The position numbers and the translations under genes were made by a program. A stretch of DNA of 64,000 bases from Microbacterium endophyticum (GTDB taxonomy: Bacteria; Actinomycetota; Actinomycetes; Actinomycetales; Microbacteriaceae). Of this stretch, positions 1-8,577 are shown piece by piece. Below the pieces are notes generated by a model. The model was not told the origin of the DNA, searched no databases, and saw only the letters and a program-made list of their open reading frames with translations. Within the stretch, counting starts at the first letter, position 1. Each line of letters starts with the position of its first letter. The stretch is taken from the NCBI RefSeq assembly GCF_011047135.1, contig NZ_CP049255.1, positions 186,001 through 250,000 of the forward strand, written 5' to 3'.

Positions 1-1
1 C

Positions 2-769
2 TTCACCGGCCTCGTTGGGTGCGCCCGAGCCTTGTCTGCAACGACAGCAGCGCTCTTAGGTGACGAAGATCGCGCCCGGATGCGCTTAACTGAGCTGCCT
101 TCGGCTTCCCTGAAGGATGCGAAAACGATCCTTCAGCGAGGTGAAGCTCTTGCGTGGCTAGATGTCTCCGCAGGTAAGCGCGAAGAGGCCGCGCAACGCA
201 TCCGCGCGGCGGTGAAACAGGCACTCTTACAACAGCACGAGCTACTGGCGGCTATCACCGCCACTGTCGCGATCCGGATAGGACTGCCGAATGCTGTCCT
301 TGACCTCTTAGAGGAATCCGCGTCCGAAAACTCAGCGGAGATTTTTCGTGCAGTCTGTCATGTCGCCCGCGCAGCGTCGCGATCGGATCACGCTGTCGCC
401 GTATCAATGACTCCGCGGCTGCGCGCCGCTGGCCTCGATGCGCTTGCGCTTCACATCTGCAGCGTCGCTGCCGTCCGATCGCCTGAAACAATGATTCGCC
501 GCAAAGCTCGGCTTTTCTGCGCGGAGCTCAACGAAGGCGCCTTGTCGGATGCAACGCTGCGGCGATCTCCATCCGGTGACGCTCGCCTGTTGTCACGACG
601 AGAACTCGAGATTGCTCACCTCGCGGCGCAGCGAATACGCAGTCGACACATTGCCGAACAGCTTGGTGTTTCCGTGCGAACTGTTGAGAACCACCTCGGG
701 AATATTTATCGCAAGCTCGAAGTGAATGGTCGAGAAGAGCTCGCGGCTCTCAACATCAACAGTTTCTAG
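2..769 (+). CDS. LuxR-type HTH transcriptional regulator, 5' end cut by window
   Basis: The reading frame is open to the left edge, so the N-terminus lies outside the window; an internal TTG at 32 is probably not the true start. The C-terminal ~60 residues form a typical LuxR/GerE helix-turn-helix: LSRRELEIAHLAA followed by IAEQLGVSVRTVENHLGNIYRKL. The preceding alpha-helical, Ala/Leu-rich stretch resembles the helical repeats of LAL/MalT-type regulators, but no ATP-binding segment is visible in the part we have. It ends before a strong hairpin shared with rpsA. Its targets cannot be told from the sequence. Confidence 0.85.
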   Translation, partial: FTGLVGCARALSATTAALLGDEDRARMRLTELPSASLKDAKTILQRGEALAWLDVSAGKREEAAQRIRAAVKQALLQQHELLAAITATVAIRIGLPNAVLDLLEESASENSAEIFRAVCHVARAASRSDHAVAVSMTPRLRAAGLDALALHICSVAAVRSPETMIRRKARLFCAELNEGALSDATLRRSPSGDARLLSRRELEIAHLAAQRIRSRHIAEQLGVSVRTVENHLGNIYRKLEVNGREELAALNINSF

Positions 770-800
770 CCTCGGCCGGCGGCCAATCGGCATTCAAGAA

Positions 801-832
801 AAAGGGCCGGAACCAAACGGTTCCGGCCCTTT
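801..832. terminator. Bidirectional intrinsic terminator between the LuxR-type gene and rpsA
   Basis: A perfect 14-bp inverted repeat (arms 801-814 and 819-832, loop AAAC) begins with AAA and ends in TTT. It sits between two convergent genes, so it can serve both strands. Confidence 0.85.
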
Positions 833-848
833 CAGGATGCTACGAAGA

Positions 849-2312
849 TCAGCGACCTGCGAGCTTCTCGCGGAGAGCTGCAAGAGCCTCGTCGTCCGCC
901 AGCGTTCCTGCGGAGCTCGAAGAGCTCGCGGGCGCTGCGGAACTTGAGACACTCATGTCTTCACCGATCGGGTTAGCTGCCTCGGCTTCGGCTGCCTTGA
1001 TGACAGCTGCCTTGTGCGCTTCCCAACGGCCCTGTGCAGCAGCGTATTCCTGCTCCCAAGCCTCGCGCTGGGTGTCGAAGCCTTCCTTCCACGCGTTGGT
1101 CTCGGAGTCGAAGCCCTCGGGGTACTTGTACTCCCCGTTCTCGTCGTACTCGGTGACCATGCCGTAGAGGGCGGGGTCAAATTCGGTGCCGAACGGGTCG
1201 ACCGCCTCGTTGGCCTGCTTCAGCGACAGCGAGATGCGGCGACGCTCAAGGTCAATGTCGATGACCTTGACGAAGACCTCTTCGCCGACCGAAACGACCT
1301 GCTCGGCGAGCTCGACGTGCTTGCCCGAAAGCTCCGAGATGTGCACGAGACCTTCGATGCCGTCGGCGACGCGAACGAACGCACCGAACGGAACGAGCTT
1401 GGTGACCTTACCGGGCGCGACCTGTCCGATTGCGTGGGTGCGGGCGAATACCTGCCACGGGTCTTCCTGAGTCGCTTTGAGCGAGAGCGATACACGCTCA
1501 CGGTCGAGGTCGACCTCGAGGATCTCGACAGTAACTTCCTGGCCAACTTCGACAACCTCAGAAGCGTGCTCGATGTGCTTCCACGAGAGCTCCGAGACGT
1601 GAACAAGACCATCAACGCCACCGAGATCGACGAACGCACCGAAGTTGACGATCGACGAAACGACGCCCTTACGGACCTGGCCCTTGTGAAGGTTGTTCAA
1701 GAAGGTAGTGCGCGACTCGGACTGCGTCTGCTCAAGCAGAGCGCGGCGCGACAGCACAACGTTGTTGCGGTTCTTGTCGAGCTCGAGGATCTTCGCTTCG
1801 AGTTCCTGGCCGAGGTACGGCGTGAGGTCACGAACACGACGGAGCTCGATGAGCGACGCGGGAAGAAAGCCACGGAGTCCGATGTCGACGATGAGGCCAC
1901 CCTTGACGACCTCGATGACCGAACCGGTGACGACGCCGTCGTCTTCCTTGATCTTCTCGACGTCTCCCCATGCACGCTCGTACTGTGCGCGCTTCTTGGA
2001 GAGGATGAGGCGGCCTTCTTTGTCTTCTTTCTGAAGAACAAGAGCTTCGACCTCGTCGCCGACCTTGACGACCTCGTTGGGGTCAACATCGTGCTTGATG
2101 GAAAGTTCGCGAGAGGGGATGACACCCTCAGTCTTGTAACCGACGTCGAGGAGGACCTCGTCGCGGTCGATCTTGACGACGGTGCCTTCAATCAGGTCTC
2201 CGTCGTTGAAGAACTTGAGGGTCTTCTCGACCGCGGCCAGGAAGTCCTCAGCAGATCCGATGTCATTGATGGCGACCTGCTTGGTGGCCGGGGCGGTCGT
2301 TGCGGTAGTCAT
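849..2312 (-). CDS. rpsA: 30S ribosomal protein S1
   Basis: Protein S1 binds mRNA on the 30S subunit and helps initiation on structured or weakly led messages. The 487-residue product has four S1 OB-fold repeats, starting near residues 36, 122, 207 and 293; the third and fourth carry the classic NFGAFVDLGGVDGLVHVSEL and PFGAFVRVADGIEGLVHISE segments. Four repeats plus an acidic, Ser/Ala-rich tail is the usual actinobacterial form, shorter than the six-repeat proteobacterial one. The start was placed at MTTATTAPATKQVAIND because the 44 codons further upstream have no family similarity. It lies alone between rnhA and a strong terminator, which suits a highly expressed single-gene unit. The 3' half is rich in GAG/GAC/GTC codons, consistent with high expression. 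Confidence 0.97.
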   Translation of the reverse strand: MTTATTAPATKQVAINDIGSAEDFLAAVEKTLKFFNDGDLIEGTVVKIDRDEVLLDVGYKTEGVIPSRELSIKHDVDPNEVVKVGDEVEALVLQKEDKEGRLILSKKRAQYERAWGDVEKIKEDDGVVTGSVIEVVKGGLIVDIGLRGFLPASLIELRRVRDLTPYLGQELEAKILELDKNRNNVVLSRRALLEQTQSESRTTFLNNLHKGQVRKGVVSSIVNFGAFVDLGGVDGLVHVSELSWKHIEHASEVVEVGQEVTVEILEVDLDRERVSLSLKATQEDPWQVFARTHAIGQVAPGKVTKLVPFGAFVRVADGIEGLVHISELSGKHVELAEQVVSVGEEVFVKVIDIDLERRRISLSLKQANEAVDPFGTEFDPALYGMVTEYDENGEYKYPEGFDSETNAWKEGFDTQREAWEQEYAAAQGRWEAHKAAVIKAAEAEAANPIGEDMSVSSSAAPASSSSSAGTLADDEALAALREKLAGR

Positions 2313-2508
2313 GTAGTGGGTTGTCCTTGTTGGGTTGGGTGTCAGGCTGCGGCGCACGGGCAAAAGGATGCCAAGGCACACAGCGAAGCGGATTTTTATT
2401 GCGATGTCACGATCGCACGCCAAAAGACGTGAAACGAATGACATCTAAGGCTATCAGAATCCCCGCATCCGCTGCAGTGCGAGCGGCATCTGCGCAACAA
2501 TTCGTGTC

Positions 2509-3075
2509 TTAGCGTCGGCCAGCCCTATCGGCTGCACTCTTCGAAGGATCTACGGTCACATCGAGCGGGTCGAGTCCCCGCCTCGATGCCCAGACGAGGC
2601 GCTCACCTTTTGCAGCGTGCTGGGATGCACGAACCGCCCGCTCGTCAGCCCAGCTGTTCAGTCGATGTCCAGCGTGTCCACGCACATGCTCCAGGATGAC
2701 ATCGGGCATACCCGACGCGCGGCGTCCATCACGCGCCACAATGAGCTGCTCCAAGATGTCCCGGTTCGCCGTGGGTTTCTTCGCGCTCGTCACCCAACCG
2801 CGGCGGGCATGACCATCCATCCACTTGGAGTAGGTATCAATCGCATACATCGAGTCCGCCTGAACTGTCAGGTGGCGTACGTGCTGGTGGTCAGTAATGG
2901 CGTAGAGAAGCGCAAGCAGCTCACCGATGTTGTTGGTGCCTTCTGGGATTGATCCCGCAGCCCAATTTCCGTCTTCGCCAACCCACGCCCATCCGGCAGG
3001 GCCGGGATTTCCCTTGCAGGCACCATCAGTGGCGAGAGTGTAGCGATCGATCTCTGTCGTGTGAGGCTGCGGCAT
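2509..3075 (-). CDS. rnhA: Ribonuclease HI
   Basis: It hydrolyses the RNA strand of RNA-DNA hybrids (R-loops, Okazaki primers) in the cytoplasm. All catalytic positions are visible in order: D in TDGACKGNPGP, E in NNIGELLAL, D in QADSMYAID, H in HVRGHAGH and D in SWADERA. The 188-residue protein is slightly longer than the ~155-residue E. coli enzyme because of a basic C-terminal tail (ending AADRAGRR). It is read in the same direction as rpsA, 196 bases upstream of that gene's start, so it is probably a separate transcript. Confidence 0.95.
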   Translation of the reverse strand: MPQPHTTEIDRYTLATDGACKGNPGPAGWAWVGEDGNWAAGSIPEGTNNIGELLALLYAITDHQHVRHLTVQADSMYAIDTYSKWMDGHARRGWVTSAKKPTANRDILEQLIVARDGRRASGMPDVILEHVRGHAGHRLNSWADERAVRASQHAAKGERLVWASRRGLDPLDVTVDPSKSAADRAGRR

Positions 3076-3116
3076 CCGCCAATTCTCTCAGCATCCGAAC
3101 CGATCAAGGCATACGA

Positions 3117-3148
3117 CGAAGGCCCCGGACTTAGGTCCGGGGCCTTCG
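3117..3148 (-). terminator. Intrinsic terminator downstream of the putative oxygenase
   Basis: A perfect 14-bp GC-rich hairpin (arms 3117-3130 and 3135-3148, tetraloop TTAG/CTAA) lies 18 bases past the stop of the minus-strand gene at 3166. The T-tract is poor, as is common in high-GC actinobacteria. Confidence 0.75.
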
Positions 3149-3165
3149 GGAGGAAGAATTCGAGG

Positions 3166-3951
3166 TTACGCCTCGCTCATAGCTGTCTTCTCGGCCTGGC
3201 CCTTGGCGGCGTAGTACGCGGCACGAGCAGCGAGGCGTCGTGCTTGCTCGGCCTGACCTGCGTCGAGCACATCTTGCGGAACGTCGACGCTCTCGACATG
3301 CGAGACACCGTTGTACTTCTCGATGTAGGCGTCCAGTTCGGGGCCAGACGTCCACGATGTGATGAGGCAGTAGCGCGGTTCATCGCCGGGGTGTGTGGCT
3401 GCGTGCCACAGGCGCTGCGTGTCAACGATCAACTGCGCACCGGCGGGCAGTGCGATGCGCACTTCGCCCTCGGGGTCGGTGCGGTTGTGACGCAGCACAA
3501 AGTAGCTCTCTTTATCGTCGGTGAGGTTGAAGAACCCACGTACGACCCAACCGGTACCGTCCGGATTCAAGCGGTTGTTGTCGTCTTGGTGAAGGTTGTA
3601 CAGGCAGTCGGCGTACGTGTTGGGCTGCAGCTCAATCACGCGGCAACGGCCAACGTTGGCCCCGGGCTCCTGTGCGCGACGGGTGAGCTCGGGTGCCTTC
3701 TCTACCTGCGAATCGATCCACACGCCGTCTTTGTCTGTACGCGGCGGCTTGTGGTTCCAGAAGCCATTGCACTCGATGTCGCCGAAGGCACTTGCCAACG
3801 GAGCGAAGCGCGTGTCGCCCGACGACTTCCAGTCGTTGTATTCGATATCGAGCCACTCTTTGGGGTCGAGTTCCCTGTTGTAGGAGTCGAGAACGACGTA
3901 GCCGGTCTCTTCGAGAGCGGCGGATTTGATGTAACCCATGAGGTAAATCAT
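3166..3951 (-). CDS. Uncharacterised protein with an HxD...H pattern, possible Fe(II)/2-oxoglutarate-type oxygenase
   Basis: The 261-residue soluble protein has no family I can name with certainty. Its middle contains LHQDDNNRLNPDGTGWVVRG and, about 65 residues later, TQRLWHAATHPGDEPRYCLITSW. An HxD followed by a distal H and a downstream Arg on beta-strand-like segments is the arrangement of the metal facial triad and co-substrate Arg in cupin-fold 2-oxoglutarate oxygenases. The C-terminus is an Ala/Gln-rich helix. Iron dependence would fit the DtxR-like box found 36-54 bases upstream. Start: the ATG at 3951 has GAAAGG only one base away, while the ATG at 3939 (MGYIKSAAL) has it 13 bases away, so either is possible. 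It is monocistronic, ended by its own terminator. The function is inferred, not established. Confidence 0.6.
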   Translation of the reverse strand: MIYLMGYIKSAALEETGYVVLDSYNRELDPKEWLDIEYNDWKSSGDTRFAPLASAFGDIECNGFWNHKPPRTDKDGVWIDSQVEKAPELTRRAQEPGANVGRCRVIELQPNTYADCLYNLHQDDNNRLNPDGTGWVVRGFFNLTDDKESYFVLRHNRTDPEGEVRIALPAGAQLIVDTQRLWHAATHPGDEPRYCLITSWTSGPELDAYIEKYNGVSHVESVDVPQDVLDAGQAEQARRLAARAAYYAAKGQAEKTAMSEA

Positions 3952-3986
3952 GCCTTTCGTAGGGGGCCAGCGAAGTTTTTACAGGC

Positions 3987-4005
3987 CCAGGTAAGGTCAG
4001 CCTAC
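3987..4005. promoter_or_regulatory. Putative DtxR/IdeR-type iron box
   Basis: The 19-mer CCAGGTAAGGTCAGCCTAC matches the DtxR/IdeR consensus TTAGGTTAGGCTAACCTAA at 12 of 19 positions, including the AGGT and CCTA half-site cores in correct phase. It sits 36-54 bases before the start of the putative oxygenase gene, where a repressor would block transcription. The assignment is by eye against the known consensus. Confidence 0.45.
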
Positions 4006-4138
4006 CGACGCTCCGGTTGTCGACGCCGAGAACCGCCCGGGAATAAAGCCGCTGCATCCGGATCAACTAAACTCGCCGGGGCCGCAGAGCACGCCAAGAC
4101 TCCGCGGAACCGATGCAGGCAAGGAGCGAAGCCGAATC

Positions 4139-6145
4139 ATGGGCACTGCCACAAACGTCGACGCCACAGCAGTCAATACGATCGACTGGCTCTCTACCCC
4201 CGGCGCTACCATCGTGGTCCCCGTTTATCAGCGGCAATACCGCTGGGATATCGGCGGGTGCGAGCAGCTCCTCGCCGATGTGAGAGCCGTAGCTGACTCT
4301 GATGAAAGCCACACTCACTTCATCGGTTCGATTCTTTCAACGCGGGCCTCGACAGCGGATGCCGCCGACCTTGTGTTGATCGATGGGCAACAGCGAATCA
4401 CGACGCTGATGCTCTTGGTCGCGGCCGTGCACCATGCGGTGAGAGACAGTGACCCGGATATGGCCGCAGAACTTGCGCGAGTTCTACTGGCAGACCCGAG
4501 CCACGCGACGACGAAGTTGCGGCCGCATAAAGCATGGGCAGACGTGTTTCAAAGCGTGGTTCTTGATCGCCGCACGCCCGGCGATCAAGAACGCTCTTCG
4601 CGCTTCGACGACAACTACGCGTTCTTCCGCAGCCAGGTTGGCACCTCAGAAGCACCCCACATTTGGTGTGGGCTGAAGAAGCTTGAGCATGTCTCTATCG
4701 CTCTCGGTGCTGATGCAAACGCTCAGCAGACATTTGAGAGCTTGAACTCGACTGGCGAGCCGCTACGTGATCATGAGCTGATTCACAATTACGTACTCAT
4801 GGGTTTGACTCACGCCGAGCAGACCGAGATCGAAGAACTCTTTTGGGTGCCTATCGAACAAAACACCGGCGAATCGATCGGCTCGTTCTGGCAGCACTAC
4901 CTGATCATGACGACAGGTCGAGAAGTCGCTATCGCTGGCGAACGCGGCGTCTACGACGCGTTCCGAACCAGTTTTCCGCGTCTCACAATCGCCACACTTC
5001 GCGAACACGCGACCCAGTGGTTGAGCTATTCGGAGGCCTACCGAACCCTCCTCGACCCCACCCAGGCAGAAGAGGCCGACCTCTCCGCTCATCTGACGTT
5101 CATCAATACGTTCGGGCGTGGCATGTACCCGCTCGTCATGAGGGTCTACCGGGAGTACCTCGATGGGCTTCTGACGATGAGTGAAGCAATCGAGACCGTG
5201 GAGTACGTGCAAGCGCTGCTCCTCCGTCGTGCAATCGTCGGTATCAGCAATGAGAGGCTTGTTGCACGTCTTTGTCGGGCCCGACACGACGGCCCAGATG
5301 CCCTCCGGCATGCCATAGCTCGAATCACGCCGTCAGATGAGCGCGTCAAGGTAGCTCTGAAATACAGCGAGCTCCCCCACGCGCGCTACGTTCTCGGACG
5401 TCTTGCGGGAGCCACCGACGTCTCCGAGTGTGATGTCGAGTACATTTTTCCGCTAGCTCCGGGCGACAACTGGAGCGGAGACGGCAACCGCGAGTGGGCC
5501 GAATACACCGATGATGAGCAAAACAGCCATCGTGCGCTCGCCCCGACGCTCGGAAACCTCACGCTCTTGGAGGAATCACTTGCCGAGCGCGCATTTGACA
5601 AGTCGTTCCAGGAGAAGCGGCCGATCTACGGCGAGAGCGAATTGCTTCTGACATCTGATCTCGCTTCTGACAAGTCGTGGGGAACAGCCGCGATCGCCGC
5701 ACGCACGACGCGGCTCACGGAAATATTCCTTCACGTGTGGGCGCGACCGGTAACGGCCGGAATCGACGATGACGATCTCACACCGATCCTCGACGCGAAA
5801 CGACGGCGAGGCTGGCCGCGAGGCTGGGAACGGGAATTCGACTATGTCGAATACCGCGGGGAACACTGGGAAGTCCACGACGTCAAGTATCTGTTCCACC
5901 GCATTTTCACCCGACTGTGGGCAGATTCACGCGCTGACGTAGTCGCATTCAGCGCGGATCGCGGCGGTCCGATCTTCGACGCTCAAGCGTGGAACGGTGA
6001 ATGGGATGCGCTCGACGAATCACACTTCCTGTATATGGGATGGGATTCCAAATACATGCTGACTGCTGTGCAAGGTCTGCTCGACGACGCGGGATTCGCG
6101 CCCGAAGTCTTCGTCAAGTACTCCTACATCGGTGCCGTGATGTGA
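4139..6145 (+). CDS. GmrSD-like protein (DUF262 + DUF1524) with degraded HNH motif and extra C-terminal domain
   Basis: GmrS/GmrD fusions are type IV restriction enzymes that use a ParB-like NTPase half (DUF262) and an HNH nuclease half (DUF1524) against modified phage DNA. The DUF262 half is intact: VPVYQRQYRWD near residue 28, FIGSIL near 61, LIDGQQRITTLML near 80 and FESLNSTGEPLRDHELI near 201. The DUF1524 half keeps LGNLTLL and the EKRPIYGES segment. However, the usual EHIxPQ histidine is replaced (VEYIFPLAP, near residue 437), and the Asn positions that normally follow LTLL are ESLAERAFDKSF here. About 110 Trp/Tyr-rich C-terminal residues (from ~555) match no family I recognise. AAGGAG lies 12 bases upstream. 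It stands alone among housekeeping genes with no methylase partner. Confidence 0.8.
   Translation: MGTATNVDATAVNTIDWLSTPGATIVVPVYQRQYRWDIGGCEQLLADVRAVADSDESHTHFIGSILSTRASTADAADLVLIDGQQRITTLMLLVAAVHHAVRDSDPDMAAELARVLLADPSHATTKLRPHKAWADVFQSVVLDRRTPGDQERSSRFDDNYAFFRSQVGTSEAPHIWCGLKKLEHVSIALGADANAQQTFESLNSTGEPLRDHELIHNYVLMGLTHAEQTEIEELFWVPIEQNTGESIGSFWQHYLIMTTGREVAIAGERGVYDAFRTSFPRLTIATLREHATQWLSYSEAYRTLLDPTQAEEADLSAHLTFINTFGRGMYPLVMRVYREYLDGLLTMSEAIETVEYVQALLLRRAIVGISNERLVARLCRARHDGPDALRHAIARITPSDERVKVALKYSELPHARYVLGRLAGATDVSECDVEYIFPLAPGDNWSGDGNREWAEYTDDEQNSHRALAPTLGNLTLLEESLAERAFDKSFQEKRPIYGESELLLTSDLASDKSWGTAAIAARTTRLTEIFLHVWARPVTAGIDDDDLTPILDAKRRRGWPRGWEREFDYVEYRGEHWEVHDVKYLFHRIFTRLWADSRADVVAFSADRGGPIFDAQAWNGEWDALDESHFLYMGWDSKYMLTAVQGLLDDAGFAPEVFVKYSYIGAVM
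4559..4592. repeat. Perfect 13-bp intragenic inverted repeat in the GmrSD-like gene
   Basis: Arms at 4559-4571 (GTTCTTGATCGCC) and 4580-4592 are perfectly complementary across an 8-base loop. The repeat lies within codons for VLDRRTPGDQE of the DUF262 protein. Confidence 0.9.
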
Positions 6146-6155
6146 GGAACGCGTG

Positions 6156-7058
6156 TTACGCGGCGTGCGCGCGTTCGCAAATCGGTGCGCCCGCTTCGGT
6201 GCAAGCTGCACATTGAACGACACGACTCTGGCAATTCGAGTCAGCACAGTTCACCATGCGAGATTCGGGTGCCCCGCATCCGCTGCACTTTCCGATGACC
6301 GCTGCGTTGGGACCAAACGTGAGAGCCTCACGCGCGTCAAAGACGTAGAGCGAGCCCTCCCATAGTCCGGAGTTTCCGAAGCGCTCGCCGTATCGAACGA
6401 TTCCGCCATCGATCTGGTACACCTCCGAAAATCCACGCGAAATCATGAGGCTAGAGAGCACTTCGCAACGCACTCCCCCTGTGCAGTAAGTCACGATCGG
6501 CTTGTCTTTGAGGTGGTCGTACTGACCGGAGTCAATAGCGCTCACCAGGTCACGAGTGGTTGCGGCATCCGGGACGACAGCATTCTTGAACTTGCCGATT
6601 TCGGCCTCGAAGGAATTCCGGCCATCGAAGAACACGACCTCATCCGCACGCTCAGCGACCAACGCGTTGACTGCCTCGGGCGAGAGGTGAGTGCCGCCGC
6701 CGCGCACACCGCCTTCGTCAACCCGAAGCTCGTCAGGTGCACCGAAACTTACGATCTCGTCGCGGACTTTCACAACTAACCGCGGAAAGTCATTGCTTAA
6801 CCCGCGTGCATCGAGATCCGAACCCTCCGACCACTTGAAGTCAGTCTCGGCGAAAGGCGCGTATGCGCGCATCTTGCGCCAATAGGTTTTGACGGCCTTC
6901 AACTCTCCGCCGACTGTGCCGTTGATACCGTCTTTGGAGATCAAGATGCGGCCGCGAAGACCCAAGAGTTCGCACAGGTCGCGCTGCCACACACGAATAG
7001 CCTCAGGGTCGGCGATCGGTGTGAACCGGTAATAAAGGAGAATCTTAGAGACGGCCAC
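6156..7058 (-). CDS. trhO: tRNA uridine(34) hydroxylase TrhO (rhodanese-domain, YceA/UPF0176)
   Basis: TrhO hydroxylates uridine 34 in the anticodon of several tRNAs using oxygen. The protein shows the N-terminal [11 protein letters not shown] segment, the central [13 protein letters not shown] motif, and a rhodanese domain with active-site Cys in [13 protein letters not shown]-terminal cysteine cluster (CSGCG...CADSNC...CAAC) is probably a zinc site. I chose the GTG at 7058 ([10 protein letters not shown]) because the family begins just there; a frame open to 7127 would overlap the divergent neighbour. Length is then 300 residues, normal for the family. It is divergent from the DUF3054 gene with a very short shared promoter region. 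Confidence 0.92.
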   Translation of the reverse strand: MAVSKILLYYRFTPIADPEAIRVWQRDLCELLGLRGRILISKDGINGTVGGELKAVKTYWRKMRAYAPFAETDFKWSEGSDLDARGLSNDFPRLVVKVRDEIVSFGAPDELRVDEGGVRGGGTHLSPEAVNALVAERADEVVFFDGRNSFEAEIGKFKNAVVPDAATTRDLVSAIDSGQYDHLKDKPIVTYCTGGVRCEVLSSLMISRGFSEVYQIDGGIVRYGERFGNSGLWEGSLYVFDAREALTFGPNAAVIGKCSGCGAPESRMVNCADSNCQSRVVQCAACTEAGAPICERAHAA

Positions 7059-7109
7059 CGAACAATGGTAGGCCGTGAGTGGCGTGAGAGCGCCTCCGAA
7101 AGGAACCCA

Positions 7110-7499
7110 GTGACTGCGTTTTCCCACCGACGAGCTCTTTTTGCGGCACTACTTCTCGACGTTGTGTTCGTCATACTCTTCGCTGCTATCGGTCGCGCGA
7201 GTCATGACGAAGGCGTTCTCGGCGCCTACGGCTCAGGGCTCGCGACTACGGCATGGCCCTTTCTCGTGGGCCTGGCCCTCGGGTGGGTGATCACACGCGT
7301 CTGGCGGCACCCCGCTGCCCCTGTGCGAACTGGACTTGGCGTATGGGTAACGACAGTCGTTGTCGGGATGCTGCTGCGCGCGACGAGCGATCAGGGCACT
7401 GCAGTCGCGTTCATCATCGTGGCGACGATCACACTCTTCGTATTCCTGGTGGGGTGGCGAGCACTTGCGCACGCGCTCCGTCGCCGTCGGCGTTCTTAG
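7110..7499 (+). CDS. DUF3054 family small integral membrane protein
   Basis: This ~129-residue protein has four hydrophobic helices: [46 protein letters not shown] and [18 protein letters not shown] basic tail (LRRRRRS) is probably cytoplasmic. DUF3054 proteins are widespread in actinobacteria and have no known function. The GTG at 7110 is preferred because AAAGGA lies 5 bases upstream; an ATG at 7065 in frame would almost abut the divergent trhO start. The stop overlaps the end of the convergent alcohol dehydrogenase gene by 4 bases. Confidence 0.82.
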   Translation: MTAFSHRRALFAALLLDVVFVILFAAIGRASHDEGVLGAYGSGLATTAWPFLVGLALGWVITRVWRHPAAPVRTGLGVWVTTVVVGMLLRATSDQGTAVAFIIVATITLFVFLVGWRALAHALRRRRRS

Positions 7500-8551
7500 A
7501 GGCCGAGTTTCAGCATGACTTTCGTCGCGCGACGTTCGTCCATCGCTGCGTACGCCTCAGGGGCCTCTTCGAGAGGCAGGACGAGGTCGAAAACCTTGCC
7601 AGGCATGATCTTTCCGGAGCGGACATCAGGCAGAAGCTCCGCGATGTAACCGCGCACCGGAGCAACACCACCGTTTACCCCGACGTTTCGCCCAAACATC
7701 GCCTGAACCGGGAGTTCGGGGCCGCCGTTCGGCACTCCGACGTAGCCGACCATCCCGCCGGGGCGCGTCGAGCGAAGCGCCTGGTCCATGGATTCTTTCG
7801 TGCCGACGCACTCAAGCACCCGATCCGCACCGATGCCGCCGGTGAGCTCTCGCACTCGCTCCACACCCTCATCTCCTCGCTCCGAGACGACGTGCGTGGC
7901 ACCGAATTCGCGCGCGAGCGCCTGACGCTCAGGATGCCGCGACATCGCGATGATCGTGGTCGCACCGAGTCGATGGGCCGCAATGATGGCGCACAGACCT
8001 ACAGCTCCGTCTCCGACGACAGCCACGGCATCGCCAGGCTGGACACCAGCCGACACGGCGGCGTGGTGTCCGGTGCCCATCACGTCACTCAGCGTGAGGA
8101 GACCAGGAATTTCGGAATCTGCAACCGGCCCCTCGACAACTGTCAACGTCCCGTCTGCGAGAGGCACACGAACGAACTCGCCCTGCCCTCCGTCGGCGAA
8201 GCCACCTTCACGGTCTTCGCTCCCCCACCATCCGCCGTTGAGGCATGAAGTACTCACGCCGTTCCGGCAGTTCGCGCATGTGTTGTCGCACACGTAGAAG
8301 GGAGCGATGACAAAATCGCCGGGAGAAACGAGGGCGACGTCATCGCCGATGCTCTCAACGACACCGACGAACTCATGCCCGATACGGTGCGCGGACTCGG
8401 TCGGTGTGACACCGCGATAGGGCCAGAGATCGGAGCCACACACGCAGGCGGCTACGACACGAACTATGGCATCGCGTCCGCTGGAGAGGTGAGGAGTGGG
8501 AACGTCTTCAACGCGAATATCTCGCGGAGCATGAATCACTGTGGCACGCAT
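7496..8551 (-). CDS. Zinc-dependent alcohol dehydrogenase family protein (MDR superfamily)
   Basis: A 351-residue medium-chain dehydrogenase. The catalytic zinc ligands are seen in ACVCGSDLWPYRG and RIGHEFVG, the structural zinc cysteines in CDNTCANCRNGVSTSC, and the NAD(P)-binding Rossmann loop in VAVVGDGAVGLCA. The MQALR..RPGGMVGYVG segment is also typical. Start at the ATG at 8551 (MRATVIHAP) is certain by family alignment. It oxidises an alcohol or reduces an aldehyde; the substrate is not inferable. It follows the DUF427 gene at a gap of 26 bases and may be cotranscribed with it. Confidence 0.93.
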   Translation of the reverse strand: MRATVIHAPRDIRVEDVPTPHLSSGRDAIVRVVAACVCGSDLWPYRGVTPTESAHRIGHEFVGVVESIGDDVALVSPGDFVIAPFYVCDNTCANCRNGVSTSCLNGGWWGSEDREGGFADGGQGEFVRVPLADGTLTVVEGPVADSEIPGLLTLSDVMGTGHHAAVSAGVQPGDAVAVVGDGAVGLCAIIAAHRLGATTIIAMSRHPERQALAREFGATHVVSERGDEGVERVRELTGGIGADRVLECVGTKESMDQALRSTRPGGMVGYVGVPNGGPELPVQAMFGRNVGVNGGVAPVRGYIAELLPDVRSGKIMPGKVFDLVLPLEEAPEAYAAMDERRATKVMLKLGL

Positions 8552-8577
8552 ATTTTCAGCGTACGCCCGCTTCTCAC

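Noticed and set aside
1504..1519. Palindrome TCGAGGTCGACCTCGA in rpsA
   Set aside because: It follows from repeated GAG/GTC/GAC/CTC codons for EVDL and has no positional meaning.
1014..2432. A 472-codon open frame opposite rpsA
   Set aside because: It mirrors the S1 gene, is rich in Asp/Val/Leu from antisense GAG/GAC codons and has no recognisable domain.
7253..8248. Plus-strand frame opposite the alcohol dehydrogenase
   Set aside because: The dehydrogenase on the minus strand has a complete motif set; this one has none.
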